Shown one piece after another: positions 10,500-20,836 of a DNA stretch of 64,000 nucleotides. Within the stretch, counting starts at the first letter, position 1. Every line of letters begins with the position of its first letter. The translations under genes and the position numbers were made by a program. Below the pieces are notes generated by a model. It was given only the letters and a program-made list of their open reading frames with translations, did not search any database and was not told the DNA's origin. Location: contig NZ_SRPF01000001.1 of NCBI RefSeq assembly GCF_004785685.1, forward strand, positions 558,001 through 622,000. Reading direction: 5' to 3'. This stretch comes from Marinobacter confluentis. Its GTDB lineage: Bacteria > Pseudomonadota > Gammaproteobacteria > Pseudomonadales > Oleiphilaceae.

Positions 10500-13136
10500 A
10501 TGCATCGTGTTAAAAACTTCCTGTCGTTCGTTGTCTTTTTCTTTTTTCTGGCCCTGCTGCAGGGCTGTGGTGGCGGTGGGGGAGGCGGCGACGATGCACC
10601 TTCGGTCAGGCTGGTTTCGCTGGAACTCTCATCGATCGATTCAGCGCTCGAAGTTGGCGATGAACGGCAGCTCAGAGCCGCCGGCCTCTATTCCAATTCA
10701 ACCGCGGAAGATCTCAGCACCCGGGTAACCTGGTCTGTCGACGACGAGAGCGTGGCAACGGTGTCCGGTTCGGGCCTGCTGACGGCTCTGGCGGTGGGCA
10801 CGACGACGGTCAGGGCCAGCCTTGACGGGCTGTCGGCCCAGCGCTCAGCGACGGTCTCTCCGGCGAGCCTGCAAGCAATTTCGATCAGCGCCCCGGTTTC
10901 CCGGGTTGCCGTGGGTATCAGCACCCGATTCTCGGCGGTTGGCCTTTACTCGGACGGACAGCGGCGGGACATCAGTGATCAGGTGGCCTGGTCGGTATCA
11001 GACCTTAACGTGGCAACGATTGATCCGGACAGCGGTCTGCTGACTGGCGCCGCGGAGGGTGAGGTCACCGTGACGGCAAGTGAAGACGGCGGCCTGAACG
11101 GAACCGCCGAATTTACCGTCAGCCCCGCCACCCTGCAAGGTTTGCAGGTCAATCCCGCCTCCCTGAGCCTGGCGAGAGGCACCTCGCGTTTAGTGGCGGT
11201 GACCGGCATTTTCTCTGACGGCAGCAACCAGAACGTGACGGAACAGGTTGGCTGGAGCAGTTCTGCCGAGAACCTGGCGGTTGTGACCGGCAGTTCGCTT
11301 GTCGAGGCCCTGGAACAGGGAACTGCCACTCTGACAGCGAGTCTGGAAGGCGAGCAGGTGGATTTGGCGGTGACGGTCACCGATGCAGATCTGGTATCCC
11401 TTTCTCTGACGCCGGTGAACGCAAGCATACCCCTGGGTCTATCCCTGCGCTATGTCGCTCAGGGAACCTTTACAGACGGTAGCGTGCAGGATCTGAGTGA
11501 TCTTGTTACCTGGACGTCCTCTGATCAAACCGTTGCCGTGATCAGTAACAGCAGCAGTTCTAGAGGCAGAGTGGACACACTGGCCCTGGGCACCTCAACT
11601 ATTACCGCCGTCGCCGATGGCGTTGCGCAAAGCACCGACTTGACGGTAGATGATGCCCAGCTAACCAGTATCGACCTCGAACCTACCCAGCAAACGGTGG
11701 CCAATGGCAGCGATGCCACGATTCGTGCTTTTGGCCAATACACCGATGGAAGTCGTATCGATATTGGCTCGTCAGTCAACTGGAATACCGGCAGTCCCGG
11801 ACTTATTGATCTTACCTTGGTAGCTGATGGCAGGATCAGAACTCTTGCCCAGGGGGAGGCACTGGTCACCGCCGAACTGGACGGTATTAGCAGTCTGGCC
11901 AATATCAGTGTCACAGATGCCATTCTGACCAGTATCAGCATCGAATCTGCCGCCACTAGCCTGGCCGATGGGACCAGCCTGAAGCTGATTGCCCGCGGCC
12001 AGTTTTCGGATGACTCCAGTCAGGATATCAGTGACCAGGTGACCTGGGAGACCAGTGATAGCAGTGTGTTAACGGTCGTCAATGGCGGAGCAGAGGCTGG
12101 CACAATCACTGGCCAAAGGCCGGAAACTGCCACTATTTTCGCAAGGTTTGGCGGGGAGATTGGTCAGGAAATTTTTACAGTCAGTCCGGCCGTGATCGAA
12201 AACGACGGCCTGTTGATAATGAGCCCCAAAACTGACCTTAATGTGAATGAGGGCGTCCAGGCTAGCGCGCAGGCAACTTACTCCGATGGTTCAGTTCAGG
12301 ACGTCACTAACCAGGTTAACTGGACAAGTAGTCAGGTTTCGATCGCCTCGGTGGACAATACCCAGGGTAACAAGGGTCGAATCAGGGCTTTGTCTGTAGG
12401 TGAGACGCAAATCAGGGCCTCAATAAGCGGGGTTCAGTCAAACAATCTGCCGGTCACCGTTACTCAGAACCCTGACCTGCCGATCGCGCTCACGGTCAGG
12501 CCGCAACCAAATATTATCGTCAATGACGGAAACGACCCGTCCGACATCCGAATTAACGTCATTCCAGCCTTGCCGAGTGGCACAGTTGCCGATGGCACAA
12601 CCGTGATGCTGACGATCAACGAGGGTGAGACGGAACGCATGGAAAGCCTGTCCACGAATGATGGCGTGGCCAGCTACACTTTGAGGTCGAATCACACGGG
12701 CGTTGTGACGCTAACCGCAACTCTCGGCGATCTGACCAGCCGTGCAGGGGTGCTTGCCACTCCCAACCTGGAAAACGCCATCATCGCACAGGGGCTGAGC
12801 CAGGCAGTTTATGAAAACGACACTTTAAAGGCCGACAGCATCTTCGTTTTGCTGGTGCGAAACCTGTCTAACCGGGTGTTCAACGTCGATAGAATCAGTA
12901 TCCAGTATCTGGATCCCAACAATGATAATCAGGCGGTTCAGTTCCCTGGCTCGCCTTTCACGAGCCCGGAGGCTACCAGTAATGGGGACTTGACCGCCGG
13001 CGAATTCACCTCGATCGGCTATCAACTGGATAACGACATCGAGGCCAGCGTTTACGAGATTATCTACGAGTTTTCCGATGACACTGTCGGGACACTCCAG
13101 CCGCTCAGGGGGCGATTCGATTTTGCGGCACCGTAA
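10500..13136 (+). CDS. Surface lipoprotein with seven Ig-like (BIG2) repeats
   Basis: An 878-residue predicted lipoprotein. Residues 1-23 form a type II signal peptide ending in the lipobox LLQGC; mature Cys23 is followed by a flexible Gly-rich linker. Seven repeats of about 82-95 residues follow (roughly residues 38-660), each with the pattern of a strand, a YSDGS-type turn, a V-x-W-(S/T) strand and an A-x-G-x-(T/A) strand near the end; this is the bacterial Ig-like group 2 pattern of invasin/intimin-type stalks. The last about 220 residues form a different beta-rich region, possibly a BIG1-like domain followed by a capping domain. No enzyme signature is visible. It and the next gene separate guaA from tadA. 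Probable role: cell-surface stalk, adhesion or matrix contact; function not established. Confidence 0.8.
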   Translation: MHRVKNFLSFVVFFFFLALLQGCGGGGGGGDDAPSVRLVSLELSSIDSALEVGDERQLRAAGLYSNSTAEDLSTRVTWSVDDESVATVSGSGLLTALAVGTTTVRASLDGLSAQRSATVSPASLQAISISAPVSRVAVGISTRFSAVGLYSDGQRRDISDQVAWSVSDLNVATIDPDSGLLTGAAEGEVTVTASEDGGLNGTAEFTVSPATLQGLQVNPASLSLARGTSRLVAVTGIFSDGSNQNVTEQVGWSSSAENLAVVTGSSLVEALEQGTATLTASLEGEQVDLAVTVTDADLVSLSLTPVNASIPLGLSLRYVAQGTFTDGSVQDLSDLVTWTSSDQTVAVISNSSSSRGRVDTLALGTSTITAVADGVAQSTDLTVDDAQLTSIDLEPTQQTVANGSDATIRAFGQYTDGSRIDIGSSVNWNTGSPGLIDLTLVADGRIRTLAQGEALVTAELDGISSLANISVTDAILTSISIESAATSLADGTSLKLIARGQFSDDSSQDISDQVTWETSDSSVLTVVNGGAEAGTITGQRPETATIFARFGGEIGQEIFTVSPAVIENDGLLIMSPKTDLNVNEGVQASAQATYSDGSVQDVTNQVNWTSSQVSIASVDNTQGNKGRIRALSVGETQIRASISGVQSNNLPVTVTQNPDLPIALTVRPQPNIIVNDGNDPSDIRINVIPALPSGTVADGTTVMLTINEGETERMESLSTNDGVASYTLRSNHTGVVTLTATLGDLTSRAGVLATPNLENAIIAQGLSQAVYENDTLKADSIFVLLVRNLSNRVFNVDRISIQYLDPNNDNQAVQFPGSPFTSPEATSNGDLTAGEFTSIGYQLDNDIEASVYEIIYEFSDDTVGTLQPLRGRFDFAAP

Positions 13137-13339
13137 TTTGGGGTTTGTGTCACTTTCTTTTACACCGGGGTGTTACGTTGAAAAGCCAACTGTTTGAAAA
13201 TCACCCACTTGAGTTCTTGGGTATGGATTATGCGTGATAAATCCCCTGCACGGGGGTCGATTCATCGGCTGTAATTTGGATCAGGTATTGACTCCTCCCA
13301 ATGGAATGCATGCCCTCGGCATGAGAAGGAGTTTATGTC

Positions 13340-14143
13340 ATGAAATTCAGCACCGTCGTTCGTCACTTTTTCTTTGGTTTTCCTTTTGTTCTTTTCGCCG
13401 CGCCCGCGCTGTCCGTGCCGGTTGATCTTTCCGGTTGGCAGATTAATGGCAGCGGAAACTGGTCTTTACAAAGTAACCCGGAGCCGAGCGACTCTGTGTT
13501 CCAGAGTCTGAACAGTCGTCCAACGGTTTTCTTCAATGGCCAAAATAGCCAGGGTACAGCTCTGGCGGGTTCGATTGAGGTACAGACCACGTCAGACGAC
13601 GACTTTATCGGGTTTGTGCTGGGCTACAACGACGGAGATCTGTTTTCCGACGATGCCGACTACATTCTTGTTGACTGGAAGCAAGGTACTCAGAGTGGGT
13701 GGGATGCCGGCATGGCCATTTCACGAGTAACAGGCGCTATTGACACTTGTGGAACCTGCACGGCCTCCGATGCGTGGCAGCATACGGGAAACGTTGAAGT
13801 TCTGGAGCGTGCTGCCACCCTTGGTAATACAGGGTGGCTGGATAATACCTCCTACCTGTTTGATATCGTCTTCACTTCGTCGAACATTCAAGTGCTTGTC
13901 AACGAGGTGCTTCAGTTCGATATTGACGGCAGCTTCCAGGATGGATCTTTCGGCTTCTACAACTTTTCGCAACCTGATGTGTTGTATGCAGGTATAACTG
14001 AGGAGGAAGCTCCGGATCCCGACCCCGGGAATGGCTCTGATCCGAAGCCGGTGCCCACCCCCGCCAGCCTTGGCCTGATGATTCTCGGACTTCTCGGTTT
14101 GGCGCTGAAAAGGCGTAATCCGATCAGGCAAACATCTGTCTGA
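13340..14143 (+). CDS. PEP-CTERM-type exported protein with thrombospondin C-terminal-like domain
   Basis: A 267-residue exported protein. It has an N-terminal signal peptide (MKFSTVVRHFFFGFPFVLF, cleavage near residue 26) and a C-terminal sorting tripartite signal: a PVPTPAS motif, a hydrophobic helix LGLMILGLLGLAL and the basic tail KRRNPIR. Such tails are handled by exosortase/EpsH systems, which attach or release the protein at the outer surface. The core contains FIGFVLGYNDGDLFSDDADY, WDAGMAISRVTG and a YLFDIVFTSSNIQVLVNE strand set, resembling the thrombospondin type-3 C-terminal lectin-like fold with an acidic, probably calcium-binding, loop. The ribosome site AAGGAG precedes the ATG at good spacing. 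No exosortase gene lies in the window. Confidence 0.8.
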   Translation: MKFSTVVRHFFFGFPFVLFAAPALSVPVDLSGWQINGSGNWSLQSNPEPSDSVFQSLNSRPTVFFNGQNSQGTALAGSIEVQTTSDDDFIGFVLGYNDGDLFSDDADYILVDWKQGTQSGWDAGMAISRVTGAIDTCGTCTASDAWQHTGNVEVLERAATLGNTGWLDNTSYLFDIVFTSSNIQVLVNEVLQFDIDGSFQDGSFGFYNFSQPDVLYAGITEEEAPDPDPGNGSDPKPVPTPASLGLMILGLLGLALKRRNPIRQTSV

Positions 14144-14231
14144 ACGGCTGTCTTGCTCAGTTGTGATGCAGCTCCTGAAGACACTGTAGTCATGTTAGAC
14201 TTGCGCCTCTGAAAACACTGGCGTGGTATTA

Positions 14232-14750
14232 ATGATGGTTTTGGTGTGCGGGAGCTGCGAAGACGACGAGTCCTGGATGCGTCGTGCCCTGCAACTGGCA
14301 GGGCAGGCTGCCGCCGCGGGTGAAGTTCCGGTGGGGGCGGTGGTTGTCCTTGACGGCATGGAAGTTGGTGCCGGCTTCAACGCACCAATCAGTGGCTGCG
14401 ACCCTACTGCCCACGCTGAAATCCGGGCCCTGCGCGACGCGGCGCAACGCGTCGGAAATTACCGGTTGCCCGGTGCTACCCTTTACGTCACCCTTGAGCC
14501 CTGCACCATGTGCGTTGGGGCGATTGTTCATAGTCGGATCAGCCGATTGGTTTTTGGCGCTGCGGAGCCAAAAGCCGGCGCTGTAGAATCTACCCGACGG
14601 ACGCTGGACGAAGACCATCTGAACTGGCAGGTAGAGGCCACCGGCGGCGTGCAAGCCGATCAGTGCAGTGACATAATTCAGCGGTTTTTCGCCAACAGGC
14701 GGGAAGCCCACCGTTTACGCAAACAGCGAACATCAGGGAAGGAGCAGTAA
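14232..14750 (+). CDS. tadA: tRNA(adenine34) deaminase
   Basis: Deaminates A34 to inosine in tRNA-Arg(ACG), an essential wobble modification. The zinc-binding deaminase signature is complete: HAEIRAL (His ligand and catalytic Glu) and PCTMCVGAI (two Cys ligands). The protein is about 172 residues if read from the ATG at 14232; the conserved family N-terminus WMRRALQLA begins at the Met near 14277, so the exact start is uncertain. It ends 5 bases before galE and may be co-transcribed with it. Confidence 0.93.
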   Translation: MMVLVCGSCEDDESWMRRALQLAGQAAAAGEVPVGAVVVLDGMEVGAGFNAPISGCDPTAHAEIRALRDAAQRVGNYRLPGATLYVTLEPCTMCVGAIVHSRISRLVFGAAEPKAGAVESTRRTLDEDHLNWQVEATGGVQADQCSDIIQRFFANRREAHRLRKQRTSGKEQ

Positions 14751-14755
14751 CAGCC

Positions 14756-15766
14756 ATGAAAGTACTGGTAACCGGCGGAGCCGGGTATATAGGCAGCCAC
14801 GTGGTGCGGCAACTGGGCGAGGCCGGGCACGACGTCGTGGTGTTCGATAACCTGTCTACTGGCTATCCGTGGGCGGTGACCTGCGGCGAGCTTGTGGTCG
14901 GTGATCTCGCCGATGAGGCTGCCATCGAACAGGTATTTTCAGCCCACCAGTTCGAGGCTGTGCTTCATTTCGCCGCCAACATTGTGGTGCCAGAGTCCGT
15001 CGAAAATCCCCTGAAATACTACAGCAACAACACCCGTAATACCCTTAACCTGCTCAAGGCCGTAGAAAAGCACCGCATTCCCAGAATGGTGTTTTCTTCG
15101 ACGGCGGCTGTTTACGGCATGCCGGAGCAGACGGTGTTGACCGAAGACCTGCCGCTGGCACCAATCAATCCTTACGGTGCGTCCAAGATGATGAGCGAGC
15201 GGATGATCATGGACCTGGCGGCCGCCAGCTCCCTGAATTATGTCATTCTGCGTTACTTCAACGTCGCTGGCGCGAATCCGGATGGGCTGCTGGGGCAGGC
15301 CACGCCCGAGGCCACGCATCTGATCAAGGTCGCTTGCGAGTGCGTTACCGGCAAGCGTGAAGGTATGAGCATTTTCGGTACGGATTATGACACCCGCGAC
15401 GGCACCTGCATCCGTGACTACATTCACGTGGAAGACCTGGCCAAGGCGCACGTAATGGCGCTGGACTACATGGCCCGCGGTGGCGAGTCTCAGGTGCTGA
15501 ACTGTGGCTATGGCCGTGGCTTCACCGTTCGCGAGGTGATCGATATGGTCAAACTGGAATCGGGCATGGAGTTCAGTGTGACCGAAACCGGGAGGCGGGC
15601 AGGTGATCCCGGTGCGCTGATGGCGGATAACACCAGAATAAAAGAAGTGCTGGGATGGGAACCGTCATTCGATGACCTGAAGACCATCGTCTGCACTGCG
15701 CTTGCCTGGGAAAAAATCTGGGTAGAGAAACAAATCAAGACATCTAACGAGAGATCGGGAATTTAA
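14756..15766 (+). CDS. galE: UDP-glucose 4-epimerase
   Basis: Interconverts UDP-glucose and UDP-galactose with bound NAD. The 336-residue short-chain dehydrogenase-fold protein has the NAD-binding GGAGYIGSH at the N-terminus, the SSTAAVYG serine site and the catalytic PYGASK (Tyr-x-x-x-Lys), plus the C-terminal substrate-binding GDPGALMAD of GalE. An AGGAG precedes the ATG. Followed after 2 bases by ugd, so the pair supplies UDP-galactose and UDP-glucuronate for surface polysaccharide. Confidence 0.94.
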   Translation: MKVLVTGGAGYIGSHVVRQLGEAGHDVVVFDNLSTGYPWAVTCGELVVGDLADEAAIEQVFSAHQFEAVLHFAANIVVPESVENPLKYYSNNTRNTLNLLKAVEKHRIPRMVFSSTAAVYGMPEQTVLTEDLPLAPINPYGASKMMSERMIMDLAAASSLNYVILRYFNVAGANPDGLLGQATPEATHLIKVACECVTGKREGMSIFGTDYDTRDGTCIRDYIHVEDLAKAHVMALDYMARGGESQVLNCGYGRGFTVREVIDMVKLESGMEFSVTETGRRAGDPGALMADNTRIKEVLGWEPSFDDLKTIVCTALAWEKIWVEKQIKTSNERSGI

Positions 15767-15768
15767 GG

Positions 15769-17112
15769 ATGAAGATTACTATTTTTGGCACCGGGTACGT
15801 TGGCCTTGTAACAGGCGCCTGCCTGGCTGATGTTGGCCACCACGTTCTTTGCATGGACGTGGACCATGGAAAAATTGAAAAGCTGAAAAACGGGCAGATT
15901 CCGATCTACGAGCCCGGGCTTGAGTCCATCGTCAAGCACACGGTCGAGGCCGGTCGTCTGGCATTTACCACTGACACGGAAGAGGCCGTCGGGCACGGTA
16001 CGCTGCAGTTTATCGCCGTGGGTACGCCGCCGGATGAAGACGGCTCCGCTGACCTGCAATACGTCACCGCCGTTGCACGCTCCATTGGTCAGTACATGAC
16101 AGACTATAAAGTGGTAGTGGACAAATCCACCGTGCCGGTGGGAACAGGCGACAGGGTAAAAGCGGCCGTACGCGGTGAACTGGACAGGCGCGGCCTGGAA
16201 CTGGAATTCGACGTGGTATCAAACCCCGAATTCCTGAAAGAGGGCGCGGCCATCAACGATTTCATGAAGCCGGATCGCATTGTCGTCGGTACCGACAGTG
16301 ACCGTGCCATGGATCTGCTGCGTGAGGTTTACTACCCCTTCAACCGAAGCCACGACCGCATGATTTTCATGGATATCCGGTCTGCGGAGCTGACCAAGTA
16401 TGCCGCCAACTCCATGCTGGCCACCAAGATCAGCTTCATGAACGAAATCGCCAACCTGGCAGAGCGCCTGGGTGCGGACATCGAGAACGTTCGCCGGGGA
16501 ATCGGCTCTGACCCACGTATCGGCTATCACTTTATCTACCCTGGCTGCGGCTATGGTGGCTCCTGCTTCCCCAAGGATGTGCAGGCGCTGACGCGCACCG
16601 CCAGGGACTGCGATTATGACAGCCGCCTGTTGAACGCGGTGGAGGCCGTCAACAACGCCCAGAAATACGTGCTGTTCGACAAGATCAGCCATTTCTTCAA
16701 CGGCGACCTGAAAGGCAAAGTGGTTGCTGTATGGGGCCTGGCGTTCAAACCCAACACCGACGACATGCGCGAAGCATCTTCCAGAACCCTGATGCAGGAA
16801 CTATGGAAAGCCGGTGCCACGGTTCAGGCCTTTGACCCGGAGGCCATGGAAGAGACCCAGCGCATTTTCGGCGACCAACCAGGCCTGACCTTGTGTGGCA
16901 CCAAAGAGCAGGCAATCAAGGGGGCTGATGTACTGGCGATCTGTACAGAGTGGAAAGAGTTCCGTTCACCGGATTTCGAGGCCATTGCTTCAGCGCTCAG
17001 TGACAAGGCGGTATTTGATGGCCGTAACCTCTATGAGCCGGAAATGCTGGAGCGCCATGGCATGATCTACTACGCCATCGGCCGTGGCCGGAACCAGTTT
17101 CACGGAAACTGA
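15769..17112 (+). CDS. ugd: UDP-glucose 6-dehydrogenase
   Basis: Oxidises UDP-glucose twice to UDP-glucuronate. The 447 residues show the N-terminal Rossmann motif [20 protein letters not shown], the conserved STVPVGTGD and [11 protein letters not shown] segments, and the catalytic thioester Cys in YGGSCFPKD. The C-terminal UDP-binding domain contains [14 protein letters not shown]. Shares an operon with galE and probably the HIT gene. The product can be epimerised by the enzyme encoded at 36064-37071. Confidence 0.95.
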   Translation: MKITIFGTGYVGLVTGACLADVGHHVLCMDVDHGKIEKLKNGQIPIYEPGLESIVKHTVEAGRLAFTTDTEEAVGHGTLQFIAVGTPPDEDGSADLQYVTAVARSIGQYMTDYKVVVDKSTVPVGTGDRVKAAVRGELDRRGLELEFDVVSNPEFLKEGAAINDFMKPDRIVVGTDSDRAMDLLREVYYPFNRSHDRMIFMDIRSAELTKYAANSMLATKISFMNEIANLAERLGADIENVRRGIGSDPRIGYHFIYPGCGYGGSCFPKDVQALTRTARDCDYDSRLLNAVEAVNNAQKYVLFDKISHFFNGDLKGKVVAVWGLAFKPNTDDMREASSRTLMQELWKAGATVQAFDPEAMEETQRIFGDQPGLTLCGTKEQAIKGADVLAICTEWKEFRSPDFEAIASALSDKAVFDGRNLYEPEMLERHGMIYYAIGRGRNQFHGN

Positions 17113-17122
17113 AGGAGCCGAG

Positions 17123-17548
17123 ATGAGCAGCGCCGTGCCGTTTGTGCTTCATGAAAAGCTGGAGGCCGATACCATACCCCTCGGCCACAGCCAGCTGTGT
17201 GAGGTGCGACTGATGAACGACAGCCAGCTGCCCTGGGTGCTGCTTGTGCCCCGGGTGGCGGATATTCGCGAAATTTACCAGTTGCCCAAACAGCAGCAGA
17301 TGAGGCTGGCGGAGGAATCGTCCCTGTTGGGCGAGGGAATGATGGACGCGTTTTCCGGCGACAAGTTCAACGTGGCAGCACTGGGAAACATGGTGCCGCA
17401 GTTGCACCTGCATCATATTGTCCGCTTCGAGGGCGACCCGGCCTGGCCAGGCCCGGTGTGGGGAAAGCTGACGCCTGAACCTTATGACGAAACTGGGATT
17501 GCGGAATTCAGGGCCCGGCTTCGATCAACCCTCGACGCCCTGAAATAG
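17123..17548 (+). CDS. HIT-family nucleotide hydrolase
   Basis: A 141-residue histidine-triad protein. The triad is present as QLHLHHIVR, a variant of H-phi-H-phi-H, and the upstream PWVLLVPRVADIREI strand is typical of the family. Members hydrolyse or transfer nucleoside monophosphates (for example AMP-lysine or Ap4A derivatives). Start chosen at the ATG at 17123, which follows an AAGGAG at 17112-17117 that overlaps the ugd stop region; an in-frame upstream ATG at 17084 lies inside ugd. Ends only 2 bases from the convergent fabR stop. Confidence 0.85.
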   Translation: MSSAVPFVLHEKLEADTIPLGHSQLCEVRLMNDSQLPWVLLVPRVADIREIYQLPKQQQMRLAEESSLLGEGMMDAFSGDKFNVAALGNMVPQLHLHHIVRFEGDPAWPGPVWGKLTPEPYDETGIAEFRARLRSTLDALK

Positions 17549-17550
17549 TC

Positions 17551-18174
17551 TCAGTTGCCGCGATCGGCAATCGCCCGGGAGCCGACCAGGATGATCCGGA
17601 GCTCGGCTTTCAGTTTGTCTTTCAGGACTTCTTTTTCAGCGCTGGTGGCATCCAGTGCCTCTGCGCCCTGATTGAATACCAGCGTCACCATGGCCTCCGC
17701 AACCAGTCTTGAGCTGTATAGCGGTCGGTCACGTTCTTCAGCAATGCGTTTCAGGTCTGCTTCCAGCTCTGCCACGAAATGATCAATCTCGGCCCTTATC
17801 GCGGTTCGGAAAGGTTTTGAAACACCAGTGCTTTCCCGCAGCATCAGCCGAAACAGGTTGGCGTTGTTGCCCAGGTATTCCATGAAGGTATCCACAGACG
17901 TGCTGATGGCGCTGCCATCCCGGGCGATCCGCTTGCGCGCCTGGCGCATCAGCTGGCGCAGAGCGACGCCGCCTTCGTCCACCAGTTCAAGCCCCAGTTC
18001 GTCCAGCTCGTTGAAGTGCCGGTAGAATGACGTTGGCGCTATGCCCGCTTCCCGCGCGACTTCCCGCAGGCTCAGGCTGCCAAAGCCGCGCTCGGCGCTT
18101 AGCAGGGCCAGGGCAGCGTCCATCAGGGCGCGCCTGGTGCGCATTTTCTGTTCGGCTCTGGTGGTCAAGATCAC
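17551..18174 (-). CDS. fabR: TetR-family repressor of unsaturated fatty acid synthesis (FabR)
   Basis: A 207-residue TetR regulator whose DNA-binding segment [20 protein letters not shown] and following [17 protein letters not shown] are near-identical to FabR, which represses fabA/fabB in response to the ratio of unsaturated to saturated acyl-ACP. The segment [17 protein letters not shown] is also FabR-specific. FabR acts at distant targets. An internal Met at residue 11 could be the true start. It is divergent from aspS and convergent with the HIT gene. Confidence 0.88.
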   Translation of the reverse strand: MILTTRAEQKMRTRRALMDAALALLSAERGFGSLSLREVAREAGIAPTSFYRHFNELDELGLELVDEGGVALRQLMRQARKRIARDGSAISTSVDTFMEYLGNNANLFRLMLRESTGVSKPFRTAIRAEIDHFVAELEADLKRIAEERDRPLYSSRLVAEAMVTLVFNQGAEALDATSAEKEVLKDKLKAELRIILVGSRAIADRGN

Positions 18175-18277
18175 ACTCCAAGGGCTTTAAAAGGGCCTCA
18201 TTCTAGTCTTCAATCACCAAACCGTCATCTACGAACCCTTTACGCACACGGTGCCTGATTTTCAGTGTCATTGTGTT

Positions 18278-18283
18278 TATAAT
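18278..18283 (+). promoter_or_regulatory. aspS: -10 element of the aspS promoter
   Basis: A consensus TATAAT at 18278-18283 sits about 60 bases upstream of the aspS ATG. No convincing -35 hexamer is placed 17 bases before it, so the promoter may be weak or depend on an upstream TG. Confidence 0.45.
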
Positions 18284-18292
18284 GGCGCACTT

Positions 18293-18328
18293 TTCGCACA
18301 CATCAGAATCAATTCGCACACATCAGAA
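18293..18328 (+). repeat. 16-base direct repeat in the aspS leader
   Basis: TTCGCACACATCAGAA occurs at 18293-18308 and again at 18313-18328, separated by 4 bases (period 20). It lies between the TATAAT and the aspS start, thus in the transcribed leader. Confidence 0.8.
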
Positions 18329-18343
18329 AGAACGGGAACCGGT

Positions 18344-20143
18344 ATGCGCAGTCACTATTGCGGTGGGATCAATGAATCCCACATCGATCAGGAAGTCACA
18401 CTTTGCGGTTGGGTGCACCGTCGCCGCGATCATGGCGGGGTTATCTTTCTGGATCTTCGTGATCGGGACGGCATGTCCCAGGTGGTGATTGACCCGGATA
18501 CCCCTGAAAGTTTTGCACTGGCGGAAAAGGTCCGCAGCGAGTTTGTGATCCAGATCACCGGCCGGGTACGTCGCCGTCCGGCCGGCACCGAGAACAGCAA
18601 CATGTCCACCGGGCAGGTTGAAGTGCTGGGTAAGCAGCTGGCCATTCTGAACGCCGCTGCTACGCCGCCGTTCCCGCTGGACGAGCATGTGGATGTGGGC
18701 GAGGACGTGCGCCTCAAGTACCGCTTTGTGGACCTGCGCCGCCCGGAAATGATCAACCGCCTGCGGTTCCGTTCGCGGGTCACCAGCTATGTCCGCAACT
18801 TTCTGGACAGCAACGGCTTCATGGATGTGGAAACCCCGATTCTTACCCGTGCAACGCCCGAAGGCGCCCGGGATTACCTGGTGCCGAGCCGTACCCACGA
18901 GGGTTCCTTCTTTGCGCTGCCGCAATCGCCGCAGCTGTTCAAACAGTTGCTGATGGTGTCCGGCATTGACCGTTACTACCAGATCGCCAAGTGTTTCCGC
19001 GATGAAGACCTGCGCGCGGATCGCCAGCCGGAATTCACCCAGATTGATATCGAGGCTTCCTTCGTTGACGAAGAAACCCTGATGTCCCTGACCGAAGACA
19101 TGACCCGCTCGCTGTTCCGGGATGTGATGCAGGTGGATCTGCCCGAGTTTCCGCGCATGCCTTATGCTGAAGCCATGCAGCGATACGGCAGCGACAAGCC
19201 AGACCTGCGAATCCCCCTTGAACTGATCGATGTGGGCGATCTGGTTGCCGGTGTGGATTTCAAGGTATTCGCCGGCCCTGCCAACGATGAGAAGGGTCGC
19301 GTTGCCGCCCTGCGAGTGCCCAAGGGCGGAGAGCTGACCCGTAAGCAGATCGACGACTACACCAAGTTTGTGGGCATCTACGGCGCTAAAGGTCTTGCCT
19401 ACATCAAGGTCAACGACGTATCGAAAGGCGTTGAAGGCCTGCAGTCACCGATCATCAAGTTCCTGGGTGACGATGTGGCCCAGGCCGTGATTGAGCGTGT
19501 TGCTGCGGAAGATGGCGACATTGTGTTCTTCGGTGCCGACAAGACCAACGTGGTCAACGAAGCCCTGGGCGCGTTACGCATCAAGGTCGGTCACGATATG
19601 AACCTGCTGACGTCCGAGTGGGCACCACTGTGGGTGGTGGATTTCCCAATGTTCGAGGAAACCCCGGACGGTGGCCTGACCGCCATTCACCACCCGTTTA
19701 CGGCGCCATCCTGCACACCGGAAGAACTGGAAGCCTCACCGGCAACCGCTCTGTCCCGCGCGTACGACATGGTTCTGAACGGTACCGAATTGGGCGGTGG
19801 TTCCATCCGTATTCACGATCAGTCTACCCAGGAAGGCGTGTTCCGCGCTCTGGGCATTGCCGATGACGAGGCCCGCGAAAAATTCGGCTTCCTGCTGGAT
19901 GCTCTGAAATACGGCTGTCCTCCTCACGGTGGTCTGGCCTTTGGTCTGGACCGGCTGATCATGCTGATGACCGGCGCAAGCTCAATCCGCGACGTGATCG
20001 CCTTCCCGAAAACCCAGAGCGCCACCTGTCTGATGACCCAGGCGCCGGGCGAGGTGACCGACAAGCAGTTGCGCGAATTACACATTCGCCGCCGCAAGCC
20101 GGCCGCCAAAGCGGGCGAGGGCAACACGGCCGATCAGGAGTAA
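18344..20143 (+). CDS. aspS: Aspartyl-tRNA synthetase (bacterial type)
   Basis: Charges tRNA-Asp (in some bacteria also tRNA-Asn). The 599-residue class II synthetase has an N-terminal OB anticodon-binding domain ([20 protein letters not shown]), the catalytic core with FLQSP-type loop [15 protein letters not shown] and motif 2 [17 protein letters not shown], the bacterial GAD insertion (about residues 290-420), and motif 3 [15 protein letters not shown]. Start at ATG 18344, giving the family start MRSHYCG; the open frame upstream to 18251 is the leader. A terminator follows, then ruvC. Confidence 0.97.
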   Translation: MRSHYCGGINESHIDQEVTLCGWVHRRRDHGGVIFLDLRDRDGMSQVVIDPDTPESFALAEKVRSEFVIQITGRVRRRPAGTENSNMSTGQVEVLGKQLAILNAAATPPFPLDEHVDVGEDVRLKYRFVDLRRPEMINRLRFRSRVTSYVRNFLDSNGFMDVETPILTRATPEGARDYLVPSRTHEGSFFALPQSPQLFKQLLMVSGIDRYYQIAKCFRDEDLRADRQPEFTQIDIEASFVDEETLMSLTEDMTRSLFRDVMQVDLPEFPRMPYAEAMQRYGSDKPDLRIPLELIDVGDLVAGVDFKVFAGPANDEKGRVAALRVPKGGELTRKQIDDYTKFVGIYGAKGLAYIKVNDVSKGVEGLQSPIIKFLGDDVAQAVIERVAAEDGDIVFFGADKTNVVNEALGALRIKVGHDMNLLTSEWAPLWVVDFPMFEETPDGGLTAIHHPFTAPSCTPEELEASPATALSRAYDMVLNGTELGGGSIRIHDQSTQEGVFRALGIADDEAREKFGFLLDALKYGCPPHGGLAFGLDRLIMLMTGASSIRDVIAFPKTQSATCLMTQAPGEVTDKQLRELHIRRRKPAAKAGEGNTADQE

Positions 20144-20153
20144 CAGTTGAATC

Positions 20154-20177
20154 GGGGCGCCTACGGGCGCCCTTTTG
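20154..20177 (+). terminator. Intrinsic terminator after aspS
   Basis: GGGCGCC (20155-20161) pairs with GGCGCCC (20166-20172) around a TACG loop and is followed by TTTT. It separates aspS from ruvC. Confidence 0.7.
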
Positions 20178-20212
20178 TCATCAGCAGACTGTGCGTTATT
20201 CGAGGAAACCGA

Positions 20213-20737
20213 GTGCCGATCATCATGGGCGTCGACCCCGGCTCGCGAATCACCGGTTACGGTGTTATCCGCGTTGACGGGCGGGTGATAGAGTATCTGG
20301 ACAGCGGTTGCATCCGCGTTGGCGAAAAGCCCATGGCGGAGCGGCTGCAGACCATTTTTCACAGCCTGGCGACCCTGATTGGCGAGTACCGGCCAGAGGA
20401 ATTCGCTATTGAGCAGGTCTTCATCGCGCGAAACCCGGATTCAGCGCTTAAACTCGGCCAGGCCCGCGGCGCGGCGATTGTCAGCGCGGCCAATAGTGGT
20501 CTGGCCGTGCATGAATATTCTGCCCGTCAGGTAAAGCAGGCCGTAGTAGGCAAGGGCGGTGCCGATAAGGCGCAGGTTCAGCACATGGTTCAGGTACTGT
20601 TGGCGCTGTCCCGCAAGCCTCAGGCGGACGCTGCGGATGCGCTGGCCATTGCCCTTTGCCATGCACACATGAGTCAGAGTATTACCCGTTTGGCCGGGAG
20701 TGGCGGGAAGGTTCGCGATGGGCGAGTTCGGCGCTAA
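20213..20737 (+). CDS. ruvC: Holliday junction resolvase RuvC
   Basis: Endonuclease that cuts Holliday junctions in the RuvABC complex. The 174-residue length and the N-terminal acidic site [14 protein letters not shown], the Glu in [20 protein letters not shown] and the C-terminal [15 protein letters not shown] acidic pair are all in place. The start is a GTG at 20213 preceded by GAGGA at 20202-20206; the upstream in-frame ATG at 20147 falls in the aspS terminator. Followed by ruvA after 99 bases. Confidence 0.95.
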   Translation: MPIIMGVDPGSRITGYGVIRVDGRVIEYLDSGCIRVGEKPMAERLQTIFHSLATLIGEYRPEEFAIEQVFIARNPDSALKLGQARGAAIVSAANSGLAVHEYSARQVKQAVVGKGGADKAQVQHMVQVLLALSRKPQADAADALAIALCHAHMSQSITRLAGSGGKVRDGRVRR

Positions 20738-20836
20738 TTTTTGTGAGTTTGGGACCTGCCCCCTTGCTTCGGCACTGTCCAGTGCAAAACCCTAGAAGAA
20801 CTGATAAAAAAGCTTTGTTGATCAGGAGGAATGCCG

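Noticed and set aside
13277..13292. Sigma54-like element TGGATC-N6-TTGA upstream of the PEP-CTERM gene
   Set aside because: Lacks the invariant GC at -12 and matches only part of TGGCAC-N5-TTGC, so I do not call it, although PEP-CTERM genes are often sigma54-linked.
20738..20836. GGGACCTGCCCCC between ruvC and ruvA as a relative of the prp repeat
   Set aside because: It differs in sequence and symmetry; only a G/C-run similarity.
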